A stretch of DNA of 64,000 nucleotides from Pseudomonadota bacterium (GTDB lineage: Bacteria > Pseudomonadota > Gammaproteobacteria > Steroidobacterales > Steroidobacteraceae): assembly GCA_021847105.1 (NCBI GenBank), contig JAJZUT010000005.1:1-64000 (forward strand), given 5' to 3'. The translations under genes and the position numbers were made by a program. The stretch's first letter is position 1. Every line of letters starts with the position of its first letter. Below are positions 1 through 7,878 of this stretch, one piece after another. The notes below the pieces were generated by a model. The model made no database searches. It had not been told where the DNA came from and saw only the letters and a list, made by a program, of their open reading frames with translations.

Positions 1-139
1 ACACCGCTCGGCCTTCCCATCGATCTCGTCTTCGTACCCATCGCGCAGATACCTCCGTCGGTAAACTGCGCGTCCATCTATCAGGATGGCCACCTGCTAT
101 CCAGGCAGTACCCGGTGGGACGCTTTCGCCCAGACGGAT
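1..139. other. Unassigned left edge of window
   Basis: A plus-strand frame is open from base 1 to a stop near 212 and could be the 3' end of a gene that begins outside the window. Its last 70 bases would run antisense into the hepT gene, and I recognise no domain in it. Treat it as unassigned; it may be intergenic sequence. Confidence 0.2.
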
Positions 140-427
140 CTACGAGCCTTCCGGATCGACCCTGCCGGCAAGCTGCTGCAGGCGCGGCAACAGAGTGGGC
201 AAGTCCTGGGTAATGATGCTCCAGAGCGTATCTGTGTCGATGCCGAGGTAGCCGTGGATCAGACGATTACGCGTGGCAATGATCATCCGCCACGGGATGT
301 CCTCGTGCGTGCGCCGAACCTGATCCAGATTGCGTATGGTCGCATCGTAGGTCAGGTCGCTGTCGAGAAATTGGGATTGAGAGAGCTGAGCCGTATAACT
401 CAGCGCTCGCTGTACGAAGCGAATCAT
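140..427 (-). CDS. hepT: HepT-like toxin (DUF86), type VII TA RNase-fold protein
   Basis: This 95-residue protein carries the HEPN toxin signature R-x4-H-x-Y as RNRLIHGY, the catalytic motif of HepT/DUF86 toxins, which act as RNases or are silenced by AMPylation from their MNT partner. It lies directly downstream of a nucleotidyltransferase gene (462-752) on the same strand, the standard MntA-HepT order. The frame stays open and HepT-like upstream of the first ATG (residues resembling REWRFYVLD precede it), back into the end of the MNT gene, but no ATG, GTG or TTG was found there. The usual HepT N-terminus is therefore encoded, although the exact start is unclear. Family length is usually about 110 residues, which fits an earlier start. 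Family assignment is firm; activity is inferred. Confidence 0.85.
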   Translation of the reverse strand: MIRFVQRALSYTAQLSQSQFLDSDLTYDATIRNLDQVRRTHEDIPWRMIIATRNRLIHGYLGIDTDTLWSIITQDLPTLLPRLQQLAGRVDPEGS

Positions 428-461
428 GTCCAGGACATAGAACCGCCATTCGCGTGAACGC

Positions 462-752
462 TCACACGTGAACGGCTTCGCGTTCGATGAACGGGCGCAA
501 CTCGGCTCTGAGCGCCTTGTGGGTCACCAGATCAACGGGGCGGCCGAGTCGGTCCTCGAGATAGAATTGGACCCCGAAATAACGATCTGAGGTCGCGGGT
601 CCGTCAAATGTCACCAGCAGGTCGACGTCGCTCTCAGGCGTGGCAGCATCGCGAGCCGTTGAGCCAAATAGCGCAAGGTCGACGACGCCGTAGCGCTCAC
701 GCAGAAGCGCTTTACTGTCGACAAGGACTTTAAGAATTTGTGCGCGGTTCAT
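462..752 (-). CDS. mntA: MNT-type minimal nucleotidyltransferase antitoxin
   Basis: A 96-residue protein of the minimal nucleotidyltransferase family. The signature GS-x10-D-x-D is visible as GSTARDAATPESDVDLLV: Gly-Ser of the nucleotide-binding loop and two metal-binding aspartates. In characterised MntA-HepT pairs this enzyme transfers AMP groups to the HEPN toxin Tyr and so neutralises it. Its stop lies about 35 bp before the first ATG of hepT, so the two genes are surely co-transcribed. The intact GSX10DXD motif suggests an active enzyme. The pair neighbours a HipA/HipB module on the same strand. A generic nucleotidyltransferase-domain protein is the only realistic alternative name. Confidence 0.88.
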   Translation of the reverse strand: MNRAQILKVLVDSKALLRERYGVVDLALFGSTARDAATPESDVDLLVTFDGPATSDRYFGVQFYLEDRLGRPVDLVTHKALRAELRPFIEREAVHV

Positions 753-853
753 ACAGGTCTATGACTCAGGCGAGAAGTTCAGACTTCAGAGTACCCTCGG
801 GTGCTTCGCGATGCACCGTCCGTCGCCGCAAGTCTGAGGAATCCGGCCTCGAT

Positions 854-1144
854 TCATCGCTCTTGCGCAAGGGAAACGACCCCGATGCCCAGTCCAAAGG
901 GTCGTAGCAGCTTCTCCAGCGTCTTCGTCGTCGGTGCGGATTGTCCGCGCTCAATGGTGGCCAGCACCTTGGGTGCGACGCCGCACAACGCAGCATATTC
1001 GGCCTGGGATTTTCGCGTGATGAGCCGCATGGTCTTGATGACCTCGGGGATGCTCATGTGCGCTTGCGGGATGAGGTCGGCGAGTTTGTCGCGAAGCCCC
1101 TCGATCTCGCCACGGCTGAGGTTGCGATGTACCCGTTGCATCAC
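854..1144 (-). CDS. hipB: HipB-like XRE-family antitoxin/repressor
   Basis: A protein of about 96 residues with a Cro/C1-type helix-turn-helix in its second half (about 45-80: TRKSQAEYAALCGV, then ATIERGQSAPTTKTLEKLL), as expected for a HipB antitoxin that binds DNA and the HipA kinase. The start is either a GTG immediately after the hipA stop or the ATG three bases later; both sit next to the TGA of hipA, so the two are translationally coupled. The order is toxin first and antitoxin second, the reverse of the Escherichia coli hipBA operon. The N-terminal 45 residues are helical and extend beyond a minimal HTH. DNA binding and autoregulation are inferred from the family. Confidence 0.85.
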   Translation of the reverse strand: MMQRVHRNLSRGEIEGLRDKLADLIPQAHMSIPEVIKTMRLITRKSQAEYAALCGVAPKVLATIERGQSAPTTKTLEKLLRPFGLGIGVVSLAQER

Positions 1145-2425
1145 TCAGGCTCCCAACTCGCCAAGGGCCGTGGCGAGCCTCTCGATCTCGGAGATCCGTC
1201 GGTCTACCACGTCCGCATCGGCTCCGCATTCGCGCATCAGATCGGGCAATGTGCGCAGCTGAACGACGGTCTCTCCCGCAATGGCCGCAAACTCAGAGGC
1301 GGGCGGCTGAAGTCCGGCCTCTTCGAATCGGATGTCCAGTCGTTCGCAGACTCTCCTCCACTCTGCGCCACCCGGCGCTTCTCCGTCCCAGCGAATGACG
1401 CGCGCGATGGCTCGTGCGTCGAGATAGGCCGGACCGAAGTCGTAGATCGGGGCGAGCGCGATCGTTCCGTCCACGTCCTTCAGTAGCGCCATGTTGCGCC
1501 CATGATTGTCCCGATTGCCGAGGGCCAGGTTGAACAGATCACGTCGGACGTATTCGCGAAATTCCCGGGGGAAATCCGTCACGTGTTGGGCAAGAGCAAT
1601 GAGCACCTGATCGTGCCGCAAGGCGGACGTGGCCGAGTCGATCACCCCCGTGACCGAATAAAGACTCTCGACACCCAGGCGAATTTCTCGTGCGCCCACG
1701 ATCCGCCGGTCGAAGCGGGGGATTAAAAGCGCGCCTGCGCTGAACGTGGGTAGCTCAGGCGTGACGCGCAGACCGCAGCGTTGTGCCACCTTCTGATACA
1801 CGGCTTCGTGGCGCAGGATGTCCTCGGCGCGGTTGCCGGCCTCAGTCACCGGAAACTTCAACAACGCATACCGACGCGGGCGGAAAGCCAGCGCTCCGTT
1901 GTCGGGGTGCCAATTGCCGTACTCGTCTTCGACGATCCAGAATTTCGGTGCATCACCCTGGGTGTCCGTGGCCCCCGCCACCGCGGCACCCAGCGCCAGA
2001 GCGTAGTCGACGAACACGTCACCGCGTTCGATCATCTCCTGAAGTGCGAACCCCGGGTGCTTGGGATGCGTGATGCGCGGCTGCGCAGGGTGTACCCGAA
2101 GGTTTCCCACGGGATTCACCGCGCCGCGTTCCAGCAACATCCAGGGTGACTGCGGCGCCGGTGAATCCCGCTCGATCCTCCTGCGTGCGGCCCCTTGCGG
2201 CAGCAGATCGACGAGGAAGGAGGGCCAATGCGCCAATTCGCGCACGCCCAGGTCTACGGGCGCTCGCACGGTCAACGCCCGGTAATCTCGCGCCAGGAGG
2301 TGCTCCAGGGCGTAATCGGTCTCGTAGCGGATCCGCACGGCGCCCTGGAGGGAGAGGTTTCCCGTCGTCGGTTCAACCTCGGCGCAAGCGTGCCACGTAC
2401 CGTCCAGATGAATCTCAAGTCTCAT
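1145..2425 (-). CDS. hipA: HipA-family Ser/Thr kinase toxin
   Basis: The 426-residue length matches HipA kinases. Catalytic features are visible: the loop NRDNHGRN (residues about 304-311), which contains the catalytic Asp and the metal-binding Asn, and YDFG (about 327-330), equivalent to the kinase DFG metal-binding motif. The N-terminal third resembles the HipA N-terminal subdomain. HipA of E. coli phosphorylates glutamyl-tRNA synthetase; the target here is unknown. The gene is first in a two-gene operon with hipB and is preceded by an AT-rich stretch with a candidate operator. The catalytic motifs are intact, so the toxin is probably functional. Confidence 0.88.
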   Translation of the reverse strand: MRLEIHLDGTWHACAEVEPTTGNLSLQGAVRIRYETDYALEHLLARDYRALTVRAPVDLGVRELAHWPSFLVDLLPQGAARRRIERDSPAPQSPWMLLERGAVNPVGNLRVHPAQPRITHPKHPGFALQEMIERGDVFVDYALALGAAVAGATDTQGDAPKFWIVEDEYGNWHPDNGALAFRPRRYALLKFPVTEAGNRAEDILRHEAVYQKVAQRCGLRVTPELPTFSAGALLIPRFDRRIVGAREIRLGVESLYSVTGVIDSATSALRHDQVLIALAQHVTDFPREFREYVRRDLFNLALGNRDNHGRNMALLKDVDGTIALAPIYDFGPAYLDARAIARVIRWDGEAPGGAEWRRVCERLDIRFEEAGLQPPASEFAAIAGETVVQLRTLPDLMRECGADADVVDRRISEIERLATALGELGA

Positions 2426-2429
2426 AATA

Positions 2430-2445
2430 AGTGTTTTTATACACT
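2430..2445 (-). promoter_or_regulatory. Candidate promoter/operator of the hipA-hipB operon
   Basis: On the minus strand this reads AGTGT-ATAAAA-ACACT, a 5-6-5 inverted repeat ending five bases before the hipA ATG. Its centre contains TATAAAA, a plausible -10 box about 10 bases from the start codon, which would give a nearly leaderless mRNA. No clear Shine-Dalgarno precedes hipA, consistent with this. A -35 box is not convincing. HipB operators are typically dyads overlapping the promoter, so the position fits autoregulation, but the sequence is not the E. coli HipB consensus. Confidence 0.35.
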
Positions 2446-2730
2446 CTTAGTGGCGTAATGGCGAATTAAAAGGATATTTTTAAACTATTTATAAAGTCGG
2501 CAATAGAGCTGTTTCGCACGCCATCCGACTGCAGCGCGGGCCGCTCGGCGGCGTGGAGCGGCCGATGACGCTCGAGGGGCCTGTCGTAGGCGCCGGTAGA
2601 TCCGCAGCCCCGGTCTGCGGTCCAGCCCCGCTGCGTATGTTGGCCGGTCATCCTGGGGCGCTTGCTGCGCGCCCTGAACCGGATCCTCCCCGAACGGTAC
2701 ACTGCGGGCCCTTTGGGCGCCGTCGGGGCC
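2446..2730. other. Intergenic region between hipA and the SNF2 gene, AT-rich at its left end
   Basis: About 285 bases without a supported gene. The first 60 bases are markedly AT-rich compared with the surrounding GC-rich DNA; the rest returns to high GC. A TTG at 2662 would extend the SNF2 frame by 23 codons, but the ATG at 2731 begins a more protein-like N-terminus. No RNA gene or convincing promoter was recognised. Confidence 0.4.
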
Positions 2731-5475
2731 ATGGCCGAGACTCTCGATCTGTACATCAACGCCCGGCGCCACTTCGCGGTGCAGCGTGTGGATTTGCCCG
2801 ATGTGCCCGCGTTGCCGGCCGCGCTCGCCGCTCGGATCGAGCGTGCCTTCTCGCAAGGTCAGGGCGCCGGGCTGGTGCACCTTGCGAGCACCGAAGTCAC
2901 GAGCGCTCTGCCGCCGGGACTGGCCTTTGCCCGCGAGTTTGCGCAGCGCTACCTGATCCGGCTGTGTCATCTCGGCGATGCGCTGCCCAATGCGCCGGGC
3001 GTGCTGGTGGAGCTGCCGTCTGAGGAAGAACTCGAGGCGCTGCGGCTCTCAGCGCCGCCCATCCGCGGCCTGGAATACCTCGATGCGGCGCTGCTCAGCA
3101 TGGCCTGGCGTGATATCGAGGACTGGTTGCGCGGGGCGGCGCTCGCGAGCGAGGAGAGCCTGCGCACCTATCTGCACCGGCGCAATCCGCTCTGGCGGCT
3201 CGTCGGCCGGGTCACCTTTCACCTCGCCGAGAACCCGCGTGACGAGGCGCTTCCGTTCGCGTTCCTGGTCACCTATGCCGGTGGTGTCTCGGCGCAGGGC
3301 GTGGCCCGGCTTCTGCCGCTCGGCCGTGCGCTTCAGGAATACAGCGGCGCGGCCAACCGCAAGCGCCTGGCGAGCCTGCTCAAGCCCATCCAGGAAGCCG
3401 CCGAGCGCCTGACCTGGGTGCGCGGGCTGCTCGACAGCGGCGATATCTATCACCCGCTCGCCTGGCGTCCCGCTGAGGCGCTGAGACTGCTGCGCGACGC
3501 TGCGGTCCTCGAGGCCTGCGGGCTGGTGGTGCGGATCCCGGATTGGTGGCAGGCCGGCCGCGCGCCGCGGCCACAGGTCAGCGTGCAAGTGGGCGGTACG
3601 CCTGCGGCGCGCCTCGGCGCCGAAGCCGTACTCGACTTTTCGGTGCGCATGACACTCGATGGCGAAGCGCTGACCGATGCCGAGCGCGAGCAATTGCTCA
3701 CGACCGCGGGGGGCCTGATCCGCCTGCGCGGCCGGTGGGTCGAGGCCGACAGCGAGCAGCTCGCTGCGGCGCTCGAGCACTGGCAGCGGGTGGCGCGGGA
3801 GGTCCGCGCCACCGGGTTGTCCTTCCACGAGGGGATGCGCCTGCTGGCCGGAGCGCCCACGGACCGGGACGCCATCGAGCTGCCCGAGCCGCTGGCGGCC
3901 TGGTCGGGCATCGAGCCGGGCGAGTGGCTGCGTGAGCTGCTTGCCCGGCTGCGTAACCCCGATGCCGAGCCTGCGCTCACGGCTACGGGCCTGAAGGCAA
4001 CCTTGCGGCCGTATCAGGTCACCGGCGCCCAGTGGCTCGCGCTGCTCGCCGGGCTCGGTCTTGGCGCCTGCCTCGCCGACGACATGGGCCTCGGCAAGAC
4101 CGTGCAGGTGATTGCGCTGCTGGTGCATGTACACGGCCGCCAGGGTCCCAGCGCGCCGCACCGGCCGCAGACCGGCAGTGAGGCGCAGGCCCCGAGCCTC
4201 ATCGTGGCGCCCGCCTCGCTGCTTGCCAACTGGAGCGGCGAGCTCGAGCGGTTTGCGCCGGACCTGACGGTCTTCGTGGCACACCCGTCCGAAACTGACA
4301 TCGATCTTGCCGATCCCGCTGCGCTCGATGCGGCGCTCGGCGGGATCGATGTCGTGCTCAGCACCTATGGGGTCGTCACCCGCTCTGCGCCACTGCGCTC
4401 ACGGGCCTGGCGGCTGGCGGTGCTCGATGAGGCGCAGGCCATCAAGAACCCCGCGGCGCAGCAGACCCGCGCGGTCAAGCAGCTCAACGCAGCCGCCCGC
4501 ATCGCGCTCACCGGCACGCCGATCGAGAACCGGCTCTCGGACCTGTGGTCACTGTTTGATTTTCTCAACCCGGGGCTGCTCGGATCCGCGCGCGCATTTG
4601 CCGAGGCGGTCAAACGCATGAGCCGGGGCGGCGATGCGTCCTATGCGCCGCTGCGCCGCCTGGTGCAACCGTACATCCTCAGGCGTTTGAAGAGCGATCG
4701 GCGCGTCATCGCGGATCTGCCGGAGAAGACCGAGATCCGTGCCTTCTGCGGACTGACCCGCGAGCAGGCGATGCTCTATGAGCGCTGCGTGCAGGATCTG
4801 GCCCAGGCGTTGCAGCGCACCGAGGGCATGCAGCGTCGCGGCACGGTGCTCTCGGCTCTGCTACAGCTGAAACAGATCTGCAATCACCCGGCCCAGTGGT
4901 CCGGGCAGGGGGCTTACAGCGCAGCGCGCAGCGGCAAGTTCGAGCGTCTCGGGGCGATCTGCGAGGAACTCGCGGAACGTCAGGAACGGGTGCTGGTGTT
5001 TACGCAGTTCCGCGAGCTCACCGGGCCGCTCGCCCAGTACCTGCAGCAGGTCTTCGGCCGACCGGGCCTGGTGCTGCACGGCGGCACGGCGGTTGCTCAG
5101 CGCAAAGGGCTCGTCGAGCAGTTCCAGCGCGAGGACGGTCCGCCGTTCTTCGTGCTCTCGCTGAAAGCCGGCGGTACGGGCTTGAACCTCACGGCGGCCT
5201 CGCAGGTGATTCATTTCGATCGCTGGTGGAATCCGGCCGTCGAGAACCAGGCCACCGACCGGGCCTTTCGCATCGGCCAGCGGCACAACGTGCTGGTGCA
5301 CAAGTTCGTCTGCCGGGGCACGGTGGAGGAGAAGATCGATGCGCTCATCGAGGCCAAGCGCGGGCTCGCGCGCGAGCTGCTGGAGGAGGGCGGGGAGCGG
5401 TTGCTGACGGAGCTGAGCGATGCGGAACTGCTCGCGACCGTCGCGCTCGACATCCACAAGGCGTGCGATTCATGA
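2731..5475 (+). CDS. SNF2-family (Swi2/Snf2) DEAD-box ATPase/helicase
   Basis: A 914-residue bacterial SNF2 ATPase. The helicase core fills the C-terminal half: motif I DDMGLGKT (about 450-457), motif II DEAQ (about 566), motif III LTGTPIENRL, and the C-terminal helicase domain ending in the SNF2 block DRWWNPAVENQATDR plus FRIGQ (about 830-850). Residues 1-430 form a long N-terminal region typical of bacterial SNF2 proteins, with no recognised domain. Such proteins translocate on double-stranded DNA using ATP; the bacterial role (transcription recycling, repair or defence) is not settled. The next gene encodes a SWIM zinc-finger protein, a recurrent partner. An alternative TTG start lies at 2662. 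Confidence 0.9.
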   Translation: MAETLDLYINARRHFAVQRVDLPDVPALPAALAARIERAFSQGQGAGLVHLASTEVTSALPPGLAFAREFAQRYLIRLCHLGDALPNAPGVLVELPSEEELEALRLSAPPIRGLEYLDAALLSMAWRDIEDWLRGAALASEESLRTYLHRRNPLWRLVGRVTFHLAENPRDEALPFAFLVTYAGGVSAQGVARLLPLGRALQEYSGAANRKRLASLLKPIQEAAERLTWVRGLLDSGDIYHPLAWRPAEALRLLRDAAVLEACGLVVRIPDWWQAGRAPRPQVSVQVGGTPAARLGAEAVLDFSVRMTLDGEALTDAEREQLLTTAGGLIRLRGRWVEADSEQLAAALEHWQRVAREVRATGLSFHEGMRLLAGAPTDRDAIELPEPLAAWSGIEPGEWLRELLARLRNPDAEPALTATGLKATLRPYQVTGAQWLALLAGLGLGACLADDMGLGKTVQVIALLVHVHGRQGPSAPHRPQTGSEAQAPSLIVAPASLLANWSGELERFAPDLTVFVAHPSETDIDLADPAALDAALGGIDVVLSTYGVVTRSAPLRSRAWRLAVLDEAQAIKNPAAQQTRAVKQLNAAARIALTGTPIENRLSDLWSLFDFLNPGLLGSARAFAEAVKRMSRGGDASYAPLRRLVQPYILRRLKSDRRVIADLPEKTEIRAFCGLTREQAMLYERCVQDLAQALQRTEGMQRRGTVLSALLQLKQICNHPAQWSGQGAYSAARSGKFERLGAICEELAERQERVLVFTQFRELTGPLAQYLQQVFGRPGLVLHGGTAVAQRKGLVEQFQREDGPPFFVLSLKAGGTGLNLTAASQVIHFDRWWNPAVENQATDRAFRIGQRHNVLVHKFVCRGTVEEKIDALIEAKRGLARELLEEGGERLLTELSDAELLATVALDIHKACDS

Positions 5476-5506
5476 TGAGCCGGAGTGTTGGGCGAGGCCG
5501 GATCCG

Positions 5507-6400
5507 ATGAGCTGGTGGGCTTACACACGCAAGCCGAGCGTCCGGGAGCAACGTGAGCGAGCGACGCAGGCCAGTGCGCGGCTGTCGACAGTCAGGGGCA
5601 CGAACGGTCGCGCACCCTCGCCGGTGCGCATCGAGGGGCGAACCATCGCGCGCAGCTTCTGGGGCAAGGCCTGGTGTGCGAACCTCGAATCCTACCGGGA
5701 CTACGAATATCGACTGCCCCGCGGCCGCAGCTACCTGCGCAGCGGTGCGGTCATCGACCTCGACATCGGCCCTGGGCGGATTGCCGCGCGGGTGGCCGGC
5801 TCCCGAGCGCAACCCTACGAGGTCGCAGTCCTGATCAAGCCGCTGGCGACGGCGCGCTGGTCGCACCTGAAGCGCCAGTGCGCCGGACAGATCGGTTCGC
5901 TGATCGAGCTGCTCGAGGGGCGGCTTTCCGATCGGGTGATGGGCCTCGTCACCGATCGGCAGCAGGGCCTGTTCCCCGACCCCGCGGAGATCGAGATGAG
6001 CTGCTCCTGCCCCGACTACGCGACGCTGTGCAAGCACGTGGCGGCGGCGCTCTACGGGGTCGGGGCTCGGCTCGACGCCGCGCCGGAGCTGCTCTTTACA
6101 CTGCGGGCCTGCGATCACAGTGAACTGTTGGCCGCCGCGGTCGATCTCCAGGCTGCCCGGGGCGGCACGGAGCGTAAGCGGATCGGCGAGGCAGATCTCG
6201 AGAGCGTATTCGGCATCGAGCTGGCGCAGCTGCCGAGCGAGTCCCCGGTGCGCAAGAAGCGTTCGGCCGCAAAGGCGAAAGTCCCCGTGAAGCGGAGCGC
6301 CTCCGCCGAGTCCCGCGCGGCGCTGAAGCGCACCGCACGCACCGGCACGCGCCAAGGACGCAGCGGCAGATCCGCCGGCCGCGCAAGCGCCAAGCGCTGA
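5507..6400 (+). CDS. SWIM zinc-finger domain protein
   Basis: A 297-residue protein with a SWIM zinc finger at about 166-181: CSCPDYATLCKH gives the C-x-C-xn-C-x-H ligand set. SWIM domains bind DNA or proteins and in bacteria are often encoded beside SNF2 ATPases, as here, 31 bases downstream on the same strand. The N-terminus (SWWAYTRK) is characteristic of these partners. The last 50 residues are a low-complexity Lys/Arg/Ala/Ser tail that probably binds nucleic acid. The ATG at 5507 was chosen because the family N-terminus begins there, although the frame is open further upstream inside the SNF2 gene. Function beyond the SNF2 association is unknown. Confidence 0.85.
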   Translation: MSWWAYTRKPSVREQRERATQASARLSTVRGTNGRAPSPVRIEGRTIARSFWGKAWCANLESYRDYEYRLPRGRSYLRSGAVIDLDIGPGRIAARVAGSRAQPYEVAVLIKPLATARWSHLKRQCAGQIGSLIELLEGRLSDRVMGLVTDRQQGLFPDPAEIEMSCSCPDYATLCKHVAAALYGVGARLDAAPELLFTLRACDHSELLAAAVDLQAARGGTERKRIGEADLESVFGIELAQLPSESPVRKKRSAAKAKVPVKRSASAESRAALKRTARTGTRQGRSGRSAGRASAKR

Positions 6401-6446
6401 GTGCGCGACCGCACGAACGCACGCGAGTGCATCGGCGCGGGTCCGT

Positions 6447-6458
6447 TGACTCGAGTCA
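6447..6458. promoter_or_regulatory. Perfect 12-bp palindrome in intergenic region
   Basis: TGACTCGAGTCA is a perfect palindrome, flanked by CCG and CGG that could extend the stem past a one-base bulge. It lies in the 281-bp space between the ends of the convergent SWIM and panD genes. It has no T-run, so it is not a typical intrinsic terminator. It may be a protein site or chance. Confidence 0.25.
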
Positions 6459-6681
6459 CGGGCGCCACCTGTGCACGTCGCTCGGCAGGGCAACAGACCT
6501 GACATCAATAGCGAAGGCGCAGCAGCGTGTGCCGCCCTCTCTCGAGATGCCGCATCCGATGGGGCTCGACTTCATTCCCGGTCGCTGCGCCCGGCGGTGC
6601 GCTCCATCCCTTCACCGCGTCGCCGGGCGCTCGTCGGCTGGGCGCTGAGCGGCCCGAGCGCCTGCGGAGAAGGCCTGCGCT

Positions 6682-7062
6682 CTACGCCCCCGTCGGGTGC
6701 GCCTCGAGCGCCGAGCGCCTCGGCTGGTTGTGCTCATCGACTAGCACCACGATCGGGCGGTGCTCCGCGAGCTCGGCCTGCGAGTACTGCGAATAGGCGC
6801 AGATGATCAGCCGGTCGCCGAGCATGGCCTTGCGAGCGGCTGCGCCATTTAAGCTGATGGTGCCGCTGCCGCGCGGGGCGCGGATGGCATAAGTCGAGAA
6901 CCGCTCGCCGTTGGTGACGTTGTAGAGCTCGAGGTGCTGAAACTCGACGATGCCCGAGGCCTCGAGCAGCGCCTCATCGATCCCGCAGGAGCCCTCGTAG
7001 TCGAGGTCCGCTTCGGTGACGCGCACGCGATGAAGCTTGGCCTGAAGCAGGGTCTTGAGCAT
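6682..7062 (-). CDS. panD: Aspartate 1-decarboxylase (pro-enzyme)
   Basis: A 126-residue PanD, which decarboxylates L-aspartate to beta-alanine for pantothenate and coenzyme A synthesis in the cytoplasm. The N-terminus MLKTLLQAKLHRV is the family signature, and the self-cleavage site Gly24-Ser25 lies in YEGSCGID; cleavage produces the catalytic pyruvoyl group on Ser25. The downstream segments NGERFSTY and GTISLNGAAA are also conserved. The frame is open 12 codons upstream, but the ATG at 7062 matches the family start and has a GAGG ribosome site. The gene appears monocistronic; panB/panC are not adjacent. No PanM/PanZ-type maturation factor is visible, consistent with self-processing. Confidence 0.95.
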   Translation of the reverse strand: MLKTLLQAKLHRVRVTEADLDYEGSCGIDEALLEASGIVEFQHLELYNVTNGERFSTYAIRAPRGSGTISLNGAAARKAMLGDRLIICAYSQYSQAELAEHRPIVVLVDEHNQPRRSALEAHPTGA

Positions 7063-7137
7063 GGGAGCCTCGGTTCCGCGATCGAGGCGGGCCAGCATAC
7101 CCGAAGGGTGGCCGGCACGGCGGCGGGCGCGCCGGCG

Positions 7138-7740
7138 CTATCTGCTCGAGAAGACGGCCGAGAGGTCCACGGCCGCATCGGTCAGTCCGGGCAGGAAGGT
7201 CAGTCCCGGATTCTCCGTCGCGGTTTCGTCGGTGTAGTGCCCGCCGGCGAGCTCCCGGAAGAAATGCACGGTCGCGCTGGTGAGGTCGAACAGCCACACC
7301 TCGGGGATCCCATGCCGCGCGTAGAAGGGCACCTTGGTGTCGTGATCGTAGTGCCAGGTCGTATCACTGACCTCGATCACGAGCAGCGCGTCGGCCGCTC
7401 TCGGCCCGCCGTTCCGATCCCCCGGTGCGCCTGCCCGCAGCACCGCCAGGTCCGGCTCGGGCTCCGAATCGGGGCCCAGGCGAATCGCGGCGTGACGCAC
7501 GACCGTGCCCTGGGCGCCGACTGCGCGCTCGAGCAGCGCCTCGAGTCGCTGCACGGTCGTGCGGTGTGGCTCGCCAGAGGGGGCCAGATCGAAGATCGCC
7601 CCCTCGATCAGCTCGACCCGCGCATCGGCGGCCAGCAGGCCCACCTCGCTCATGCGGTGGTAGTCCTCGACGCTGATGCGGTGCCGGTGGGGCCGCTCTT
7701 CGCTGTGCGAACTCGACGTGTCGTTCATGGCGCTGCTCAT
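7138..7740 (-). CDS. Uma2-family (DUF820) PD-(D/E)XK nuclease-fold protein
   Basis: About 200 residues of the Uma2/DUF820 family, a restriction-endonuclease-like fold common in cyanobacteria and scattered elsewhere. Recognisable blocks are the early helix RISVEDYHRM, ELIEGAIFDLAP, EPEPDLAVL and LLVIEVSDTTWHYD followed by KVPFYARHGIPEVWLFD; the Asp of the PDLAV block and the Glu of the IEVS block are the expected metal ligands. The role is unknown; members are often called putative endonucleases and frequently occur near mobile DNA. ATGs at 7740 and 7728 are both possible starts; a longer upstream frame is open but not family-like. It lies alone between panD and the phosphomannomutase gene. 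Confidence 0.82.
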   Translation of the reverse strand: MSSAMNDTSSSHSEERPHRHRISVEDYHRMSEVGLLAADARVELIEGAIFDLAPSGEPHRTTVQRLEALLERAVGAQGTVVRHAAIRLGPDSEPEPDLAVLRAGAPGDRNGGPRAADALLVIEVSDTTWHYDHDTKVPFYARHGIPEVWLFDLTSATVHFFRELAGGHYTDETATENPGLTFLPGLTDAAVDLSAVFSSR

Positions 7741-7878
7741 CGGGCCTGAGGCGAACAAGACGAGTCTACGCGGGGTTGGCCCGGGGTGCATTTCGGTTGC
7801 GCGAGCCCCGGTGCCCGGCGCAGGGGTTGCCGGCTGCGGCGGCTCCTGCAATCCTTGGGGCCCGCATCAGGAGGACGC

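Noticed and set aside
3049..4284. A 411-codon open minus-strand frame opposite the SNF2 gene
   Set aside because: No domain, low-complexity composition, and antisense to a strongly supported gene.
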